This document shows, piece by piece, positions 25,836-33,387 of a stretch of DNA of 64,000 nucleotides. This stretch comes from Agromyces larvae (GTDB lineage Bacteria > Actinomycetota > Actinomycetes > Actinomycetales > Microbacteriaceae), in NCBI RefSeq assembly GCF_022811705.1, contig NZ_CP094528.1, positions 3,410,001-3,474,000 on the forward strand, written 5' to 3'. Positions within the stretch are counted from its first letter, which is position 1. Every line of letters starts with the position of its first letter. The notes under the pieces are model-generated. The model made no database searches. It saw only the letters and a program-made list of their open reading frames with translations, and had not been told where the DNA came from. The position numbers were made by a program, and so were the translations under genes.

Positions 25836-27521
25836 GTGACCATGCCACTCACCGGTGCCCGCCCGGTTCCCCCGGCCCTCACCGAGGACCCGCTGTGGTG
25901 GCGCAGCGCCGTCATCTACCAGGTGTACGTGCGCAGCTTCGCGGACTCCGACGGCGACGGCACGGGTGACCTGCGCGGCGTGCGCAGCCGGCTCGGCTAC
26001 CTGAAGGAGCTCGGCGTTGACGCGCTCTGGTTCAACCCCTGGTACCCGTCGCCCCTCGCCGACGGCGGCTACGACGTCGCCGACTACCGGGACATCCACC
26101 CCGCCTTCGGCACCCTCGAGGACGCCGAGCAGCTCATCGCCGAAGCCCTCGAGCTGGGCATCCGCACGATCATCGACATCGTCCCCAACCACATCAGCTC
26201 GGAGCATCCGTGGTTCCAGGCCGCCCTCGAAGCCGGCCCCGGCAGCCCCGAGCGCGAGCGCTTCTGGTTCCACCCGGGCAAGGGTCCGAACGGCGACGAG
26301 ATGCCGACCCGCTGGGTCTCGAACTTCCAGGGCGACACGTGGACCCGCACCACCGACCCCGACGGCACGCCGGGGGAGTGGTACCTGCACCTGTTCACCC
26401 CCGAGCAGCCCGACCTGAACTGGAACCACCCCGACGTGCGCGCCGAGCACGAGGACATCCTGCGGTTCTGGTTCGACCGCGGCGTCGCGGGCGTGCGCAT
26501 CGACTCCGCCGGCCTGCTCATCAAGGACCCGACCCTGCCCGAGGTGCCCGAGTCGGTCGCTCCCGGTCAGCACCCCACCGAGGACCGCGACGAGGTGCAC
26601 GACGTCTACCGGTCGTGGCGGCGCATCGCCGACGAGTACGAGGGCACGCGCGTGCTGGTCGGCGAGGTCTGGGTGCCCGACGCGGCCCGCTTCGCCGCGT
26701 ACCTGCGCCCCGACGAGATGCACACGGCCTTCAACTTCGATTTCATGTCGCGAGCCTGGGATGCCACGGAGCTGCGCACCTCGATCGATCTGATGCTCGC
26801 GGCGCACGCACCGGTCGGCGCCCCCAGCACCTGGGTGCTCTCGAACCACGACGTGACCCGGCCCGTCACCCGGTACGGCCGTGAGGACTCGTCGTTCGCG
26901 TTCGCCAAGAAGCGGTTCGACACGCCGACCGACCTCGAGCTCGGCGCGCGCCGCGCCCGCGCCGCCGCGCTGCTCACGGCCGCCCTGCCCGGGTCGCTGT
27001 ACCTCTACCAGGGCGACGAGCTCGGCCTGCCCGAGGTCGAGCTGCCGCGCGAGGTGCTCGAGGACCCGATGCACTTCCGCTCCGGCGGAGTGGACCCCGG
27101 TCGTGACGGATGCCGCGTGCCGCTGCCGTGGCGCGGGTCGTCGGCGCCGTTCGGGTTCAGCCCCGACCGCACGCCCGACGGCGAAGCATCCGCGCAGCCC
27201 TGGCTGCCCCAGCCCGACGCGTGGGCCGCGCTCAGCGTCCAGGCGCAGGAGGCCGACCCGTCCTCGATGCTGTGGCTGTACCGCCAGGCGCTGCGCATCC
27301 GCAAGCGCGAGGCCGCGCTCGGCGACGGCACGCTCGCGTGGCTCGACAGTGCGCCCGACGTGCTCGCGTTCCGACGCGGCGACGACCTCGTCTCGGTCAC
27401 CAACCTCGGCGCCGAGCCGATCGACCTGCCCGACCACGAGAGCATCCTGCTCTCCAGCACGCCGCTCGCCGGCGGCCTGCTGCCCACCGACTCGACCGTC
27501 TGGCTCCGTACGACGAGCTGA
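25836..27521 (+). CDS. GH13 alpha-glucosidase (oligo-1,6-glucosidase type)
   Basis: A 561-residue cytoplasmic glycosidase that splits glucose from alpha-linked oligosaccharides. The TIM barrel shows IYQVYVRSFADSDGDGTGD (region typical of GH13 alpha-glucosidases), nucleophile Asp223 in GVRIDSAG, acid/base Glu277 in VGEVWVP and transition-state Asp339 in SNHDVTR. There is no signal peptide. GTG 25836 has GAGGAG 9 nt upstream; ATG 25842 is the alternative. It is the first gene of an uptake operon with the binding protein and two permeases, so import and hydrolysis are coupled. Confidence 0.95.
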   Translation: MTMPLTGARPVPPALTEDPLWWRSAVIYQVYVRSFADSDGDGTGDLRGVRSRLGYLKELGVDALWFNPWYPSPLADGGYDVADYRDIHPAFGTLEDAEQLIAEALELGIRTIIDIVPNHISSEHPWFQAALEAGPGSPERERFWFHPGKGPNGDEMPTRWVSNFQGDTWTRTTDPDGTPGEWYLHLFTPEQPDLNWNHPDVRAEHEDILRFWFDRGVAGVRIDSAGLLIKDPTLPEVPESVAPGQHPTEDRDEVHDVYRSWRRIADEYEGTRVLVGEVWVPDAARFAAYLRPDEMHTAFNFDFMSRAWDATELRTSIDLMLAAHAPVGAPSTWVLSNHDVTRPVTRYGREDSSFAFAKKRFDTPTDLELGARRARAAALLTAALPGSLYLYQGDELGLPEVELPREVLEDPMHFRSGGVDPGRDGCRVPLPWRGSSAPFGFSPDRTPDGEASAQPWLPQPDAWAALSVQAQEADPSSMLWLYRQALRIRKREAALGDGTLAWLDSAPDVLAFRRGDDLVSVTNLGAEPIDLPDHESILLSSTPLAGGLLPTDSTVWLRTTS

Positions 27522-27593
27522 CCCGAGAAGCCGCGGCGAACCGCGGCTGCACCCCGCAACACCACCTCAACACAGCACCGAAAGGACTGGACA

Positions 27594-28961
27594 ATGAAGT
27601 CACCACGCAAGGTCGCGATCGCGGGGCTCACCGCGCTCGTGATGGCGGGCACGCTCGCCGCGTGCAGCCAGGGCGGCGACGACGCGTCGAGCGGCAAGAC
27701 CGAGCTGCGCGTCGCCACGTTCCCGCCCGGCGCCGACGCAGCGGCGTACGAGGCCTTCGCCGAACAGGAGAAGCAGTTCGAGAAGGCCAACCCCGACATC
27801 GACATCATCGGCGTCGAATACGAGTGGGAGGGCCCGACCTTCGCCGTGCAGCTCGCCGGCGGCAGCCTGCCCGACGTGTTCACCGTGCCGTTCACCGACT
27901 CGAAGACCCTGCTCGAGAACGGCCAGCTGATGGACGTGACCGACGAGATCACCGAGCTCGGCTACGCCGACTCGTTCAACCCGATCATCATCGAGGAGGT
28001 CACCGACGCGAACGGGCACATCTTCGGGTTCCCGCGCCAGGCGTACGCGATGGGTCTGCACTACAACCGCGACCTGTTCGAGGAGGCCGGGCTCGACCCC
28101 GACAGCCCGCCGACCACGTGGGACGAGGTGCGCGCCGCAGCGAAGACCATCGCCGAGAAGACCGGCAAGGCCGGGTACGCCCAGATGGCGATGAACAACA
28201 CGGGCGGCTGGCAGCTCACCGCGGCGACCGCCGCGCGCGGCGGCCGGATCCAGGAGGCGAACGGCGACGGCACCTACACGTCGACGATCGACAACGACGC
28301 CACCAAGGCGGCGCTGCAGTTCCTGCACGACCTGCGCTGGGAGGACAACTCGTTCGGCGCGAAGTTCGACCTCGACTGGGGCACCATCAACCAGGAGTTC
28401 GCGGCCGGCAACATCGGCATGTACACCTCGGGCTCCGACGTCTACACCGCCCTGGTGCGCGACTTCGGCATGCCCTCCGAGCAGTACGGCCTCACCGTCG
28501 TGCCGCTCGAGGGCGACGACCCGGGCACCCTCGGCGGCGGCGACATCGCCGTGATGAGCCCGACGCTCGACGACGAGACCAAGGCCGCCGGCGTCAAGTG
28601 GATCGACTGGTACTACATGCAGAAGCTGCTGAACGAGGACGCCGCCGTGCTCGACGCCCAGACGCTCGCCGCGAGCGACCAGGCCGTCGGCACCCCGCTG
28701 CTGCCGGTCGTCAGCCGTGAGCAGTACGAGCAGTCGCTGATCTGGATCGAGGACTACATCAACGTGCCCCGCGACCAGATGGCGCCGTTCATCGACGGCA
28801 TCTGGGACCAGACGCCCGTCGGCGAGCCGAAGGGCAAGACGCAGGAGATCTACGCCCTGCTCGACCCGGTGGTGCAGGCCGTGCTCACCGACCAGAACGC
28901 CGACATCGACGCCCTGCTGACGCAGGTCAACGACGAGGCGCAGGCGCTGCTGGACAACTAG
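27594..28961 (+). CDS. Alpha-glucoside ABC transporter substrate-binding lipoprotein
   Basis: A 455-residue extracellular solute-binding protein with lipobox LAAC (Cys near residue 23) after a hydrophobic leader. The mature protein has the family-1 two-lobe fold, with hinge segments such as YAMGLHYNRDLFEEAGLD. GAAAGGA precedes the ATG. It follows the GH13 gene by 72 nt and is separated from the first permease gene by palindromic repeat copy 3. The likely substrate is an alpha-glucoside such as maltose, trehalose or isomaltose (inferred from GH13). Confidence 0.93.
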   Translation: MKSPRKVAIAGLTALVMAGTLAACSQGGDDASSGKTELRVATFPPGADAAAYEAFAEQEKQFEKANPDIDIIGVEYEWEGPTFAVQLAGGSLPDVFTVPFTDSKTLLENGQLMDVTDEITELGYADSFNPIIIEEVTDANGHIFGFPRQAYAMGLHYNRDLFEEAGLDPDSPPTTWDEVRAAAKTIAEKTGKAGYAQMAMNNTGGWQLTAATAARGGRIQEANGDGTYTSTIDNDATKAALQFLHDLRWEDNSFGAKFDLDWGTINQEFAAGNIGMYTSGSDVYTALVRDFGMPSEQYGLTVVPLEGDDPGTLGGGDIAVMSPTLDDETKAAGVKWIDWYYMQKLLNEDAAVLDAQTLAASDQAVGTPLLPVVSREQYEQSLIWIEDYINVPRDQMAPFIDGIWDQTPVGEPKGKTQEIYALLDPVVQAVLTDQNADIDALLTQVNDEAQALLDN

Positions 28962-28977
28962 GCAGCCCACCCGCCCT

Positions 28978-29064
28978 GTTCGCAATTCAGGTTCGCGCTC
29001 GGCGTGTCGGCCCGGCACGCCGAGCGCGGCCGGCGACACGCCGGGCGCATCCTGAATTGCACAC
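28978..29064. repeat. Palindromic intergenic repeat, copy 3 (87 bp), inside an operon
   Basis: Ends GTTCGCAATTCAGG and CCTGAATTGCACAC, slightly decayed. Internal boxes GGCGTGTCG and CGACACGCC are intact, and the centre adds a CGGCACGCCGAGCGCGGCCGG-like stem. It fills the gap between the binding-protein stop (17 nt before) and the permease start (24 nt after). Confidence 0.9.
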
Positions 29065-29088
29065 CGCGCAGATCGAGAAGAGGACCTC

Positions 29089-30069
29089 ATGACGCTCACC
29101 GCCGAGCCGCCGCCGGCCGCTCCCGACACCGCCGAGCAGGTGTCCGAGGCATCCGCATCGCCGCGTCGTCGGCGCACCCGCAACCCGCGCACCTGGCTGC
29201 AGGGCGGCGGCCTCGCGAACCTGGTGTTCGTGCTGCCGATGCTCGTCGTCTTCGGCATCTTCAGCTGGTCGCCGATCGTGCAGTCGGTGATCATGAGCTT
29301 CCAGAAGACGAACCTCATCACCAGCGAGTTCGTCGGGCTCGACAACTTCATCAACGTGCTCGAGGACCCGCTGCTCGGTCGCGCGGTCCTCAACACCCTC
29401 TACTTCGCGGTGCTCGCGCTGCTGTTCGGGTTCCCGCTGCCGATCTTCATGGCCGTGCTGATGAGCGAGGTCAAGCGCGGCAAGGGCCTGTACTCGGCGC
29501 TCGCGTACCTGCCCGTCGTGGTGCCGCCCGTCGTCGCGGTGCTGCTCTGGAAGGTCTTCTACGACGCCAGCCCCACCGGCGTGTTCAACACGGTGCTCGG
29601 CTGGGTCGGCATTCCGCCGCAGCCGTGGCTGCAGAGCCCCGACACCGCGATGCCCTCGCTCGTGCTCGAGGCGACCTGGGCCGCCGCCGGCGGATCGATC
29701 ATCATCTACCTCGCCGCCCTGCTCGCGGTGCCGCCCGAGCTCTACGACGCCGCCGAGGTCGACGGCGCCACCATCTGGCAGAAGATCTGGCACGTCACCC
29801 TGCCGCAGCTGCGGGGCATCCTCTTCATCATGCTCATCCTGCAGGTCATCGCGACCGCGCAGGTCTTCCTCGAGCCGTTCCTGTTCACCGGCGGCGGGCC
29901 GAACAACGCGACCGTCACCGTGCTGCTGCTCATCTATCGCTACGCATTCCAGAACTCGCTGGGCGGCAACTACGGCGAGGCGACCGCGCTGTCGGTGATG
30001 CTCGCCATCGTGCTGGCCCTGCTGAGCTGGCTGTACTTCAAGCTGACCGACCGCTGGAGCACCTCATGA
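29089..30069 (+). CDS. Sugar ABC transporter permease (MalF type)
   Basis: A 326-residue inner-membrane permease with a Pro/Ala/Arg-rich cytoplasmic tail and six predicted helices. The ATPase-docking EAA loop is visible as ELYDAAEVDGATIW. AGAGGA precedes ATG 29089. It pairs with the next permease through an ATGA overlap. No ATPase gene is present, so a shared MsiK-type ATPase is likely. Confidence 0.93.
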   Translation: MTLTAEPPPAAPDTAEQVSEASASPRRRRTRNPRTWLQGGGLANLVFVLPMLVVFGIFSWSPIVQSVIMSFQKTNLITSEFVGLDNFINVLEDPLLGRAVLNTLYFAVLALLFGFPLPIFMAVLMSEVKRGKGLYSALAYLPVVVPPVVAVLLWKVFYDASPTGVFNTVLGWVGIPPQPWLQSPDTAMPSLVLEATWAAAGGSIIIYLAALLAVPPELYDAAEVDGATIWQKIWHVTLPQLRGILFIMLILQVIATAQVFLEPFLFTGGGPNNATVTVLLLIYRYAFQNSLGGNYGEATALSVMLAIVLALLSWLYFKLTDRWSTS

Positions 30070-31061
30070 CGACCACCACCGGCTCCGCGTCGGAGCTCAC
30101 CCGCAAGGAGGGCTCGCGGCGCTCGCTGGCAGCGCTGCGGCCCCGCCGCCGCCCCAAGCGCGTCGACCCCGACTCGGTCGGCGACCGCGGCATCGTCTCG
30201 GAGTTCGACCGGCGCAAGGGCTCGACCCGGGTCGGCATGTCGGCGGTGCACGTGTTCCTGCTCGTCGGGCTCGTGGTCGCCGGCCTCGGGCCGATCCTGT
30301 GGCTCGCGAAGGCCGCGGTCACCCCCACGCAGGACACGCTGCGGCAGCCGTTCGCGCTCTGGCCGAACGGCATCGACTGGGAGAACCTCTCCACCGCGTG
30401 GAATGACATCCACATCGACCAGTACTTCTTCAATACGCTCGTCATCGCGGCAGGTGCGTGGTTCTTCCAGCTGCTCGTCGCGACGACCGCGGGCTACGCG
30501 CTGTCGGTGCTGCGGCCTGCGTACGCGAAGGTGCTGAACGGACTCGTGCTCGCGACGCTGTTCATCCCGTCGGTGGTGCTGCTCGTGCCGCTCTACCTCA
30601 CGATCGTGAATCCGCCGCTGTTCGGCCGCGACTTCTCGCTGCTGAACAACTACGCCGCGGTGTGGCTGCCGATGGCGGCGAACGCGTTCAACATCCTGCT
30701 CGTGAAGCGGTTCTTCGACGGGCTGCCGCGCGAGGTGTTCGAGGCGGCGCGCACCGATGGCGCAGGCCCGTTCCGGTTGTTCTGGTCGGTGGTGCTGCCG
30801 ATGTCGAAGCCGATCCTCGGCGTGGTCTCGGTGTTCGCCGTGATCGCCGCCTGGAAGGACTACCTCTGGCCGATGCTGGTGCTGCCGAACCCCGCCGTGC
30901 AGCCGCTGTCGGTGCGGTTGCCGGCGGTGCAGTCGCAGACCGAGCTCGACGTGTTCCTGGCCGCACTGGCGATCGCGACGATCATCCCGATCGCGCTGTT
31001 CCTGGTGTTCCAGGGGGTGTTCCTGCGGTCGGCGGGCCTCGGGGGAGCGGTCAAGGGGTGA
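30066..31061 (+). CDS. Sugar ABC transporter permease (MalG type)
   Basis: A 331-residue permease starting at an ATGA overlap with its partner. A hydrophilic, basic N-tail of about 75 residues precedes six helices; MalG proteins usually have a much shorter tail. The EAA loop is EVFEAARTDGAGPF. The protein ends GGAVKG, typical of the family. It is the last gene of the alpha-glucoside operon before tRNA-Arg. Confidence 0.93.
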   Translation: MTTTTGSASELTRKEGSRRSLAALRPRRRPKRVDPDSVGDRGIVSEFDRRKGSTRVGMSAVHVFLLVGLVVAGLGPILWLAKAAVTPTQDTLRQPFALWPNGIDWENLSTAWNDIHIDQYFFNTLVIAAGAWFFQLLVATTAGYALSVLRPAYAKVLNGLVLATLFIPSVVLLVPLYLTIVNPPLFGRDFSLLNNYAAVWLPMAANAFNILLVKRFFDGLPREVFEAARTDGAGPFRLFWSVVLPMSKPILGVVSVFAVIAAWKDYLWPMLVLPNPAVQPLSVRLPAVQSQTELDVFLAALAIATIIPIALFLVFQGVFLRSAGLGGAVKG

Positions 31062-31123
31062 TGCCGGTCAGGATGCCTCGCCGGCACGTCGGCACCGATT
31101 CGCGTTCGGCGGCCGTCGTGGGT

Positions 31124-31129
31124 TAGACT
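31124..31129 (+). promoter_or_regulatory. -10 hexamer upstream of tRNA-Arg(ACG)
   Basis: TAGACT, identical to the box before tRNA-Ser(UGA), 44 nt upstream of the mature tRNA. Confidence 0.6.
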
Positions 31130-31173
31130 CTCGTGGTTGCCTGATCGCAGACGAAGCGGCAGGCACGACCCAT

Positions 31174-31246
31174 GCGCCCGTAGCTCAATGGATAGAGCAT
31201 CTGACTACGGATCAGAAGGTTGGGGGTTCGAGTCCCTCCGGGCGCG
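31174..31246 (+). tRNA. tRNA-Arg(ACG), attachment site of the prophage
   Basis: A 73-nt cloverleaf with acceptor stem GCGCCCG / CGGGCGC, D-arm AGCTCAATGGATAGAGC, anticodon loop CTACGGA giving ACG (inosine at the wobble position, reading CGU/CGC/CGA), and T-arm GGGGGTTCGAGTCCCTC. The discriminator is G and CCA is not encoded. The 3' half from the second anticodon base on is part of the phage-supplied att core, so the gene stays functional in the lysogen. Confidence 0.98.
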
Positions 31247-31507
31247 CGAGATAGCGGCTCCAGTTTCGACTGGGGCCGCTTCGTCGTTAACGCCGAACCG
31301 CAGCCACTCGTAGGGCACGTCGAGGACGACCGAGAGCGCGAGAGCGCTTCGCTTGTCCATCGGCGAGCGACCGGTTGTCAGGTTCGTGATCGTGTTCCGG
31401 GCGACTTCGAGTTCGTCGGCAAGTTCGCCAACCCCGATGCCTCTCACCTGCATCACCTTCCGCAGCCGATCTCCGGCCTGGAAGGTCATCTCTTCGACGA
31501 TGGTCAT
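31205..31507 (-). CDS. Phage immunity repressor (XRE type), 3' end formed by attL
   Basis: A 100-residue helix-turn-helix protein (residues about 9-75; VGELADELEVARNTITNL is the DNA-binding helix pair). The last 13 codons, RARRDSNPQPSDP, are the antisense of the tRNA-Arg att core, and the stop TAG lies just beyond the core in host DNA. In the circular phage the frame would continue 23 codons (EPIGLVAMLWLALTIQ...) to 47590, giving 123 residues. I chose ATG 31507 because the ATG at 31546 would place the operator 31519-31535 inside the gene. The TATTGT within that operator is the likely -10 box, implying autoregulation. Confidence 0.8.
   Translation of the reverse strand: MTIVEEMTFQAGDRLRKVMQVRGIGVGELADELEVARNTITNLTTGRSPMDKRSALALSVVLDVPYEWLRFGVNDEAAPVETGAAISRARRDSNPQPSDP
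31208..31247. other. attL core (40 bp)
   Basis: Identical base for base to 47662-47701; the flanking bases differ on both sides (A/C left, G/A right). It spans the tRNA-Arg 3' half from the anticodon, and also encodes the last 13 codons of the repressor on the opposite strand. Confidence 0.95.
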
Positions 31508-31518
31508 GTCGTCATCTT

Positions 31519-31535
31519 CGCACAATAGTTGTGCG
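31519..31535. promoter_or_regulatory. Operator 1 of the prophage switch
   Basis: A perfect 17-bp palindrome CGCACAA-TAG-TTGTGCG just upstream of the repressor start. It shares the pattern YGCRCAA-N3-TTGYGCR with operator 2 and overlaps the likely repressor -10 box. Confidence 0.75.
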
Positions 31536-31589
31536 ACACGCCGCATTCAATCCCAGGCAACGTGCCGCGTGGTCTCGATGGTTGGGCCA

Positions 31590-31606
31590 TGCGCAACCGT
31601 TGCGCA
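31590..31606. promoter_or_regulatory. Operator 2 of the prophage switch
   Basis: A perfect 17-bp palindrome TGCGCAA-CCG-TTGCGCA, 16 nt before the first rightward early gene and 71 bp (centre to centre) from operator 1. Binding here would block rightward lytic transcription. Confidence 0.75.
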
Positions 31607-31622
31607 ATCCAAAGGGGTTGAA

Positions 31623-31886
31623 ATGGCAAAGCAGATTGTGGTTCTCCAGCGTGGCTGGGTCGTCGTCGGTGACGTGAAGCTCGGGGAGTCGCTCGACGAG
31701 CTCGTGATCGAGGACGCGGCGGTCATCCGGCGCTGGGGTACGACGAAGGGTCTCGGCGAGCTCGTCGACGGGCCGACGGAGTCGACGGTTCTCGACAAGG
31801 CCGGCACGGTGCGGGTGCACCCGCTCGCGGTCGTGCTGTCGATCGACGTGAACGAGGCGAAGTGGACTCCGGCGGCGACGGCGTGA
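31623..31886 (+). CDS. Phage early protein, unknown function (DUF6948-like)
   Basis: An 87-residue small beta-rich protein, MAKQIVVLQRGWVVVGDV..., followed by VIRRWGTTKGLGEL and a hydrophobic end VVLSIDV. I recall similar short proteins near the switch region of actinobacteriophages and plasmids (DUF6948), without a known activity. AAAGGGG lies before ATG 31623. As the first rightward gene after the operators it occupies the place of cro, but it shows no helix-turn-helix. Confidence 0.75.
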   Translation: MAKQIVVLQRGWVVVGDVKLGESLDELVIEDAAVIRRWGTTKGLGELVDGPTESTVLDKAGTVRVHPLAVVLSIDVNEAKWTPAATA

Positions 31887-32131
31887 CGTTCGCCGTGCAG
31901 TCGGGCGACGTTCGCCCGTCGGCGCTGTCGCTCGTCGAGGTCGGTCACCGCCTGGTGATGGATCGCGGCGACGGCTACGGCTACGGCTACGGCGACGGCG
32001 ACGGCTACGGCTACGGCTACGGCTACGGCTACGGCGACGGCGACGGCGACGGCTACGGCGACGGCGACGGCGACGGCTACGGCTACGGCTACGGCTACGG
32101 CTACGGCGACGGCGACGGCTACGGCTACTGA
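31883..32131 (+). CDS. Gly-Tyr/Gly-Asp repeat protein
   Basis: An 82-residue protein. A 28-residue N-terminal part (VTFAVQSGDVRPSALSL...) is followed by 27 consecutive Gly-Asp or Gly-Tyr dipeptides to the C-terminus. GTG 31883 overlaps the previous stop (GTGA). Every Gly is GGC and every Asp/Tyr is GAC/TAC, so the tract is a pure 6-bp repeat with a single variable base. The alternating acidic/aromatic pattern suggests a flexible, possibly condensate-prone or adhesive tail. Function is unknown. Short Gly-Tyr-Asp proteins occur in other actinophages (from memory). Confidence 0.7.
   Translation: MTFAVQSGDVRPSALSLVEVGHRLVMDRGDGYGYGYGDGDGYGYGYGYGYGDGDGDGYGDGDGDGYGYGYGYGYGDGDGYGY
31967..32128 (+). 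repeat. 27 x 6-bp GGC(G/T)AC tandem tract
   Basis: 162 bp of perfect hexamers differing only at position four (G or T), coding for Gly-Asp or Gly-Tyr. Slippage would change protein length in steps of two residues without frameshift. Confidence 0.95.
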
Positions 32132-32193
32132 TCCTCGCGGCCCGGTCGCTGACGCTGGCGACCGGGCCGCCCTGCTCTTGGAGAACACACCAA

Positions 32194-32892
32194 ATGACCA
32201 TCGACAGCGACGGCGAGCTGATCCGCGATCGGCTCTGGTTCGAAGACGGGTTCGTGACGGTTCCGAACTCGTGGGCGCGTGATCCGATGATCACGCACCA
32301 GGCGCGCGGCCTGCTGCTGCAGATCACGAGCCACAAGCCCGGGTTCCAGGTCTCGATCCGAGCCCTGGTCAGCGGCGCTATCAACGGCCGCGACGCGATC
32401 CAGGCGCAACTCAACGAACTCATCCGGGCCGGGTACATCGTGCGCGAGGAGCGCCGTGTGCACGGCATGAAGCGCTACCGCTACCGCCTCTGCGACCCGC
32501 ATGCGCCTGTGGATAACTCCGGTCAGGCATCGTTCGACCTCGACACGATGGCCGACGAAAACCCCAGGTCGGCCCCACGTCCGGGTTTTCAGGACACGGA
32601 AAACCCGGACACGGAAAACCAGATCCTGAAAACCCGGACACTTAAGAAGAACTATCTAAAGAACACTTCTACTGGTTCTGTTCCAGAGGTAACCACAGAG
32701 CAGCCTGTGGATAACTCGCCGGAGTCGGCTGGCGTTCAAGGCGATGCGGAGGCGCAAAGCGCCACTCCCTCCGACGCGCTCCCAGCCGAATGGGCGTGCC
32801 CGAGGCGGCGCGGCACCCAGCCGCACGTCTGGCTTGAATCCGGGTACTGCCGCGACTGCGGCACCCGCGTCCCCGAGGTGGTGCACGCGTGA
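32194..32892 (+). CDS. Probable phage replication initiator (winged helix, C-terminal zinc-type motif)
   Basis: A 232-residue protein. Residues about 10-100 form a winged helix-turn-helix (HQARGLLLQITSHKPGFQVSIRAL, then LNELIRAGYIVREERR and a wing), as in DnaD/RepA-type phage initiators. The middle is a disordered linker. The C-terminus has CPRRRG...YCRDCG, a possible zinc knuckle. The linker is encoded by iteron-like repeats and an AT-rich stretch (32556-32675), the arrangement of lambda O with its internal origin. GGAGAA precedes the ATG. It is the only replication-type gene in the prophage. Confidence 0.65.
   Translation: MTIDSDGELIRDRLWFEDGFVTVPNSWARDPMITHQARGLLLQITSHKPGFQVSIRALVSGAINGRDAIQAQLNELIRAGYIVREERRVHGMKRYRYRLCDPHAPVDNSGQASFDLDTMADENPRSAPRPGFQDTENPDTENQILKTRTLKKNYLKNTSTGSVPEVTTEQPVDNSPESAGVQGDAEAQSATPSDALPAEWACPRRRGTQPHVWLESGYCRDCGTRVPEVVHA
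32556..32675. other. Candidate phage replication origin inside the initiator gene
   Basis: Five iteron-like boxes on the consensus TGAAAACCCGGAC: GAAAACCCCAG at 32556, an inverted exact box at 32579-32591, direct boxes at 32599-32612 and 32627-32640, and a partial box at 32613-32620. They are followed by the AT-rich stretch 32641-32675, the most AT-rich segment of the prophage and a plausible unwinding element. Confidence 0.5.
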
Positions 32893-33029
32893 GTCGCCGA
32901 CGCACCACATGGCGTCCGGTGCGCGAGCCGTTCGAGTCGCCTACCGCTCAGGCCGCGTTCATCGCGACCGGCACCCTCATCGCCGTGCTCCTCGCGGCAT
33001 CCGTTCTCGCATGGCTGGGAGGCATCTGA
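32889..33029 (+). CDS. Small phage membrane protein (46 aa)
   Basis: A 46-residue product starting at GTG 32889 in a 4-nt overlap with the initiator gene and ending in a TGATG overlap with the next gene. A basic start (VSRRRTTWRPVREP) precedes one membrane helix at about 22-43. Its tight coupling on both sides and G/C-rich third positions support translation. Function is unknown. Confidence 0.6.
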   Translation: MSRRRTTWRPVREPFESPTAQAAFIATGTLIAVLLAASVLAWLGGI

Positions 33030-33373
33030 TGACGAAGACCCGCAAGTGGCGCGTCGAGCGCGCAGGCGCACCGACCGGAGGCTTCCTCCGGGGGTGGCTC
33101 GCGACGAGCGGCGACGGCGTCGGCGCGTACTTCACGACGTGGCCCGAAGCGATCGACTTCGCCACGAGGCAGGCCGACGAGGCCTTCGCCCGTGAGATGC
33201 ACGCAGCAGCAGCAGCAGCAGCAGCAGTGACGACCCTCGTGCGCCGCGAGCTCGCGCTCACCGGCATCGCATGCCGGTATGACCTGCACAAGCTCTGCAC
33301 CCTCACCACATGTGACTGCGACTGCCACCGTGCCGTGACCAGCGGCCCCGAGATCGAGGAGACCGCAGCATGA
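33029..33373 (+). CDS. Phage protein with Ala tract and Cys/His end, unknown function
   Basis: A 114-residue protein. The N-terminal WRVERAGAP and WLATSGDGVGAYFTTWPEAIDFATRQADEAF resemble small nucleic-acid-associated phage proteins. Eight consecutive Ala codons are read from a (CAG)n run near 33200. The end CRYDLHKLCTLTTCDCDCH has five Cys and two His, a probable metal site. It starts in a TGATG overlap. Function cannot be assigned. Confidence 0.7.
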   Translation: MTKTRKWRVERAGAPTGGFLRGWLATSGDGVGAYFTTWPEAIDFATRQADEAFAREMHAAAAAAAAVTTLVRRELALTGIACRYDLHKLCTLTTCDCDCHRAVTSGPEIEETAA

Positions 33374-33387
33374 TGACGCTCGACGAG

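Noticed and set aside
31967..32128. CRISPR-like appearance of the repeated tract
   Set aside because: There are no spacers. It is a pure coding hexamer repeat. No CRISPR array or cas gene was seen anywhere in the window.
31512..32468. Long minus-strand frames with Ala-Val or Arg-Ser repeats opposite the Gly-Tyr tract
   Set aside because: They are mirror readings of the 6-bp repeat and lack starts with promoter or ribosome site.
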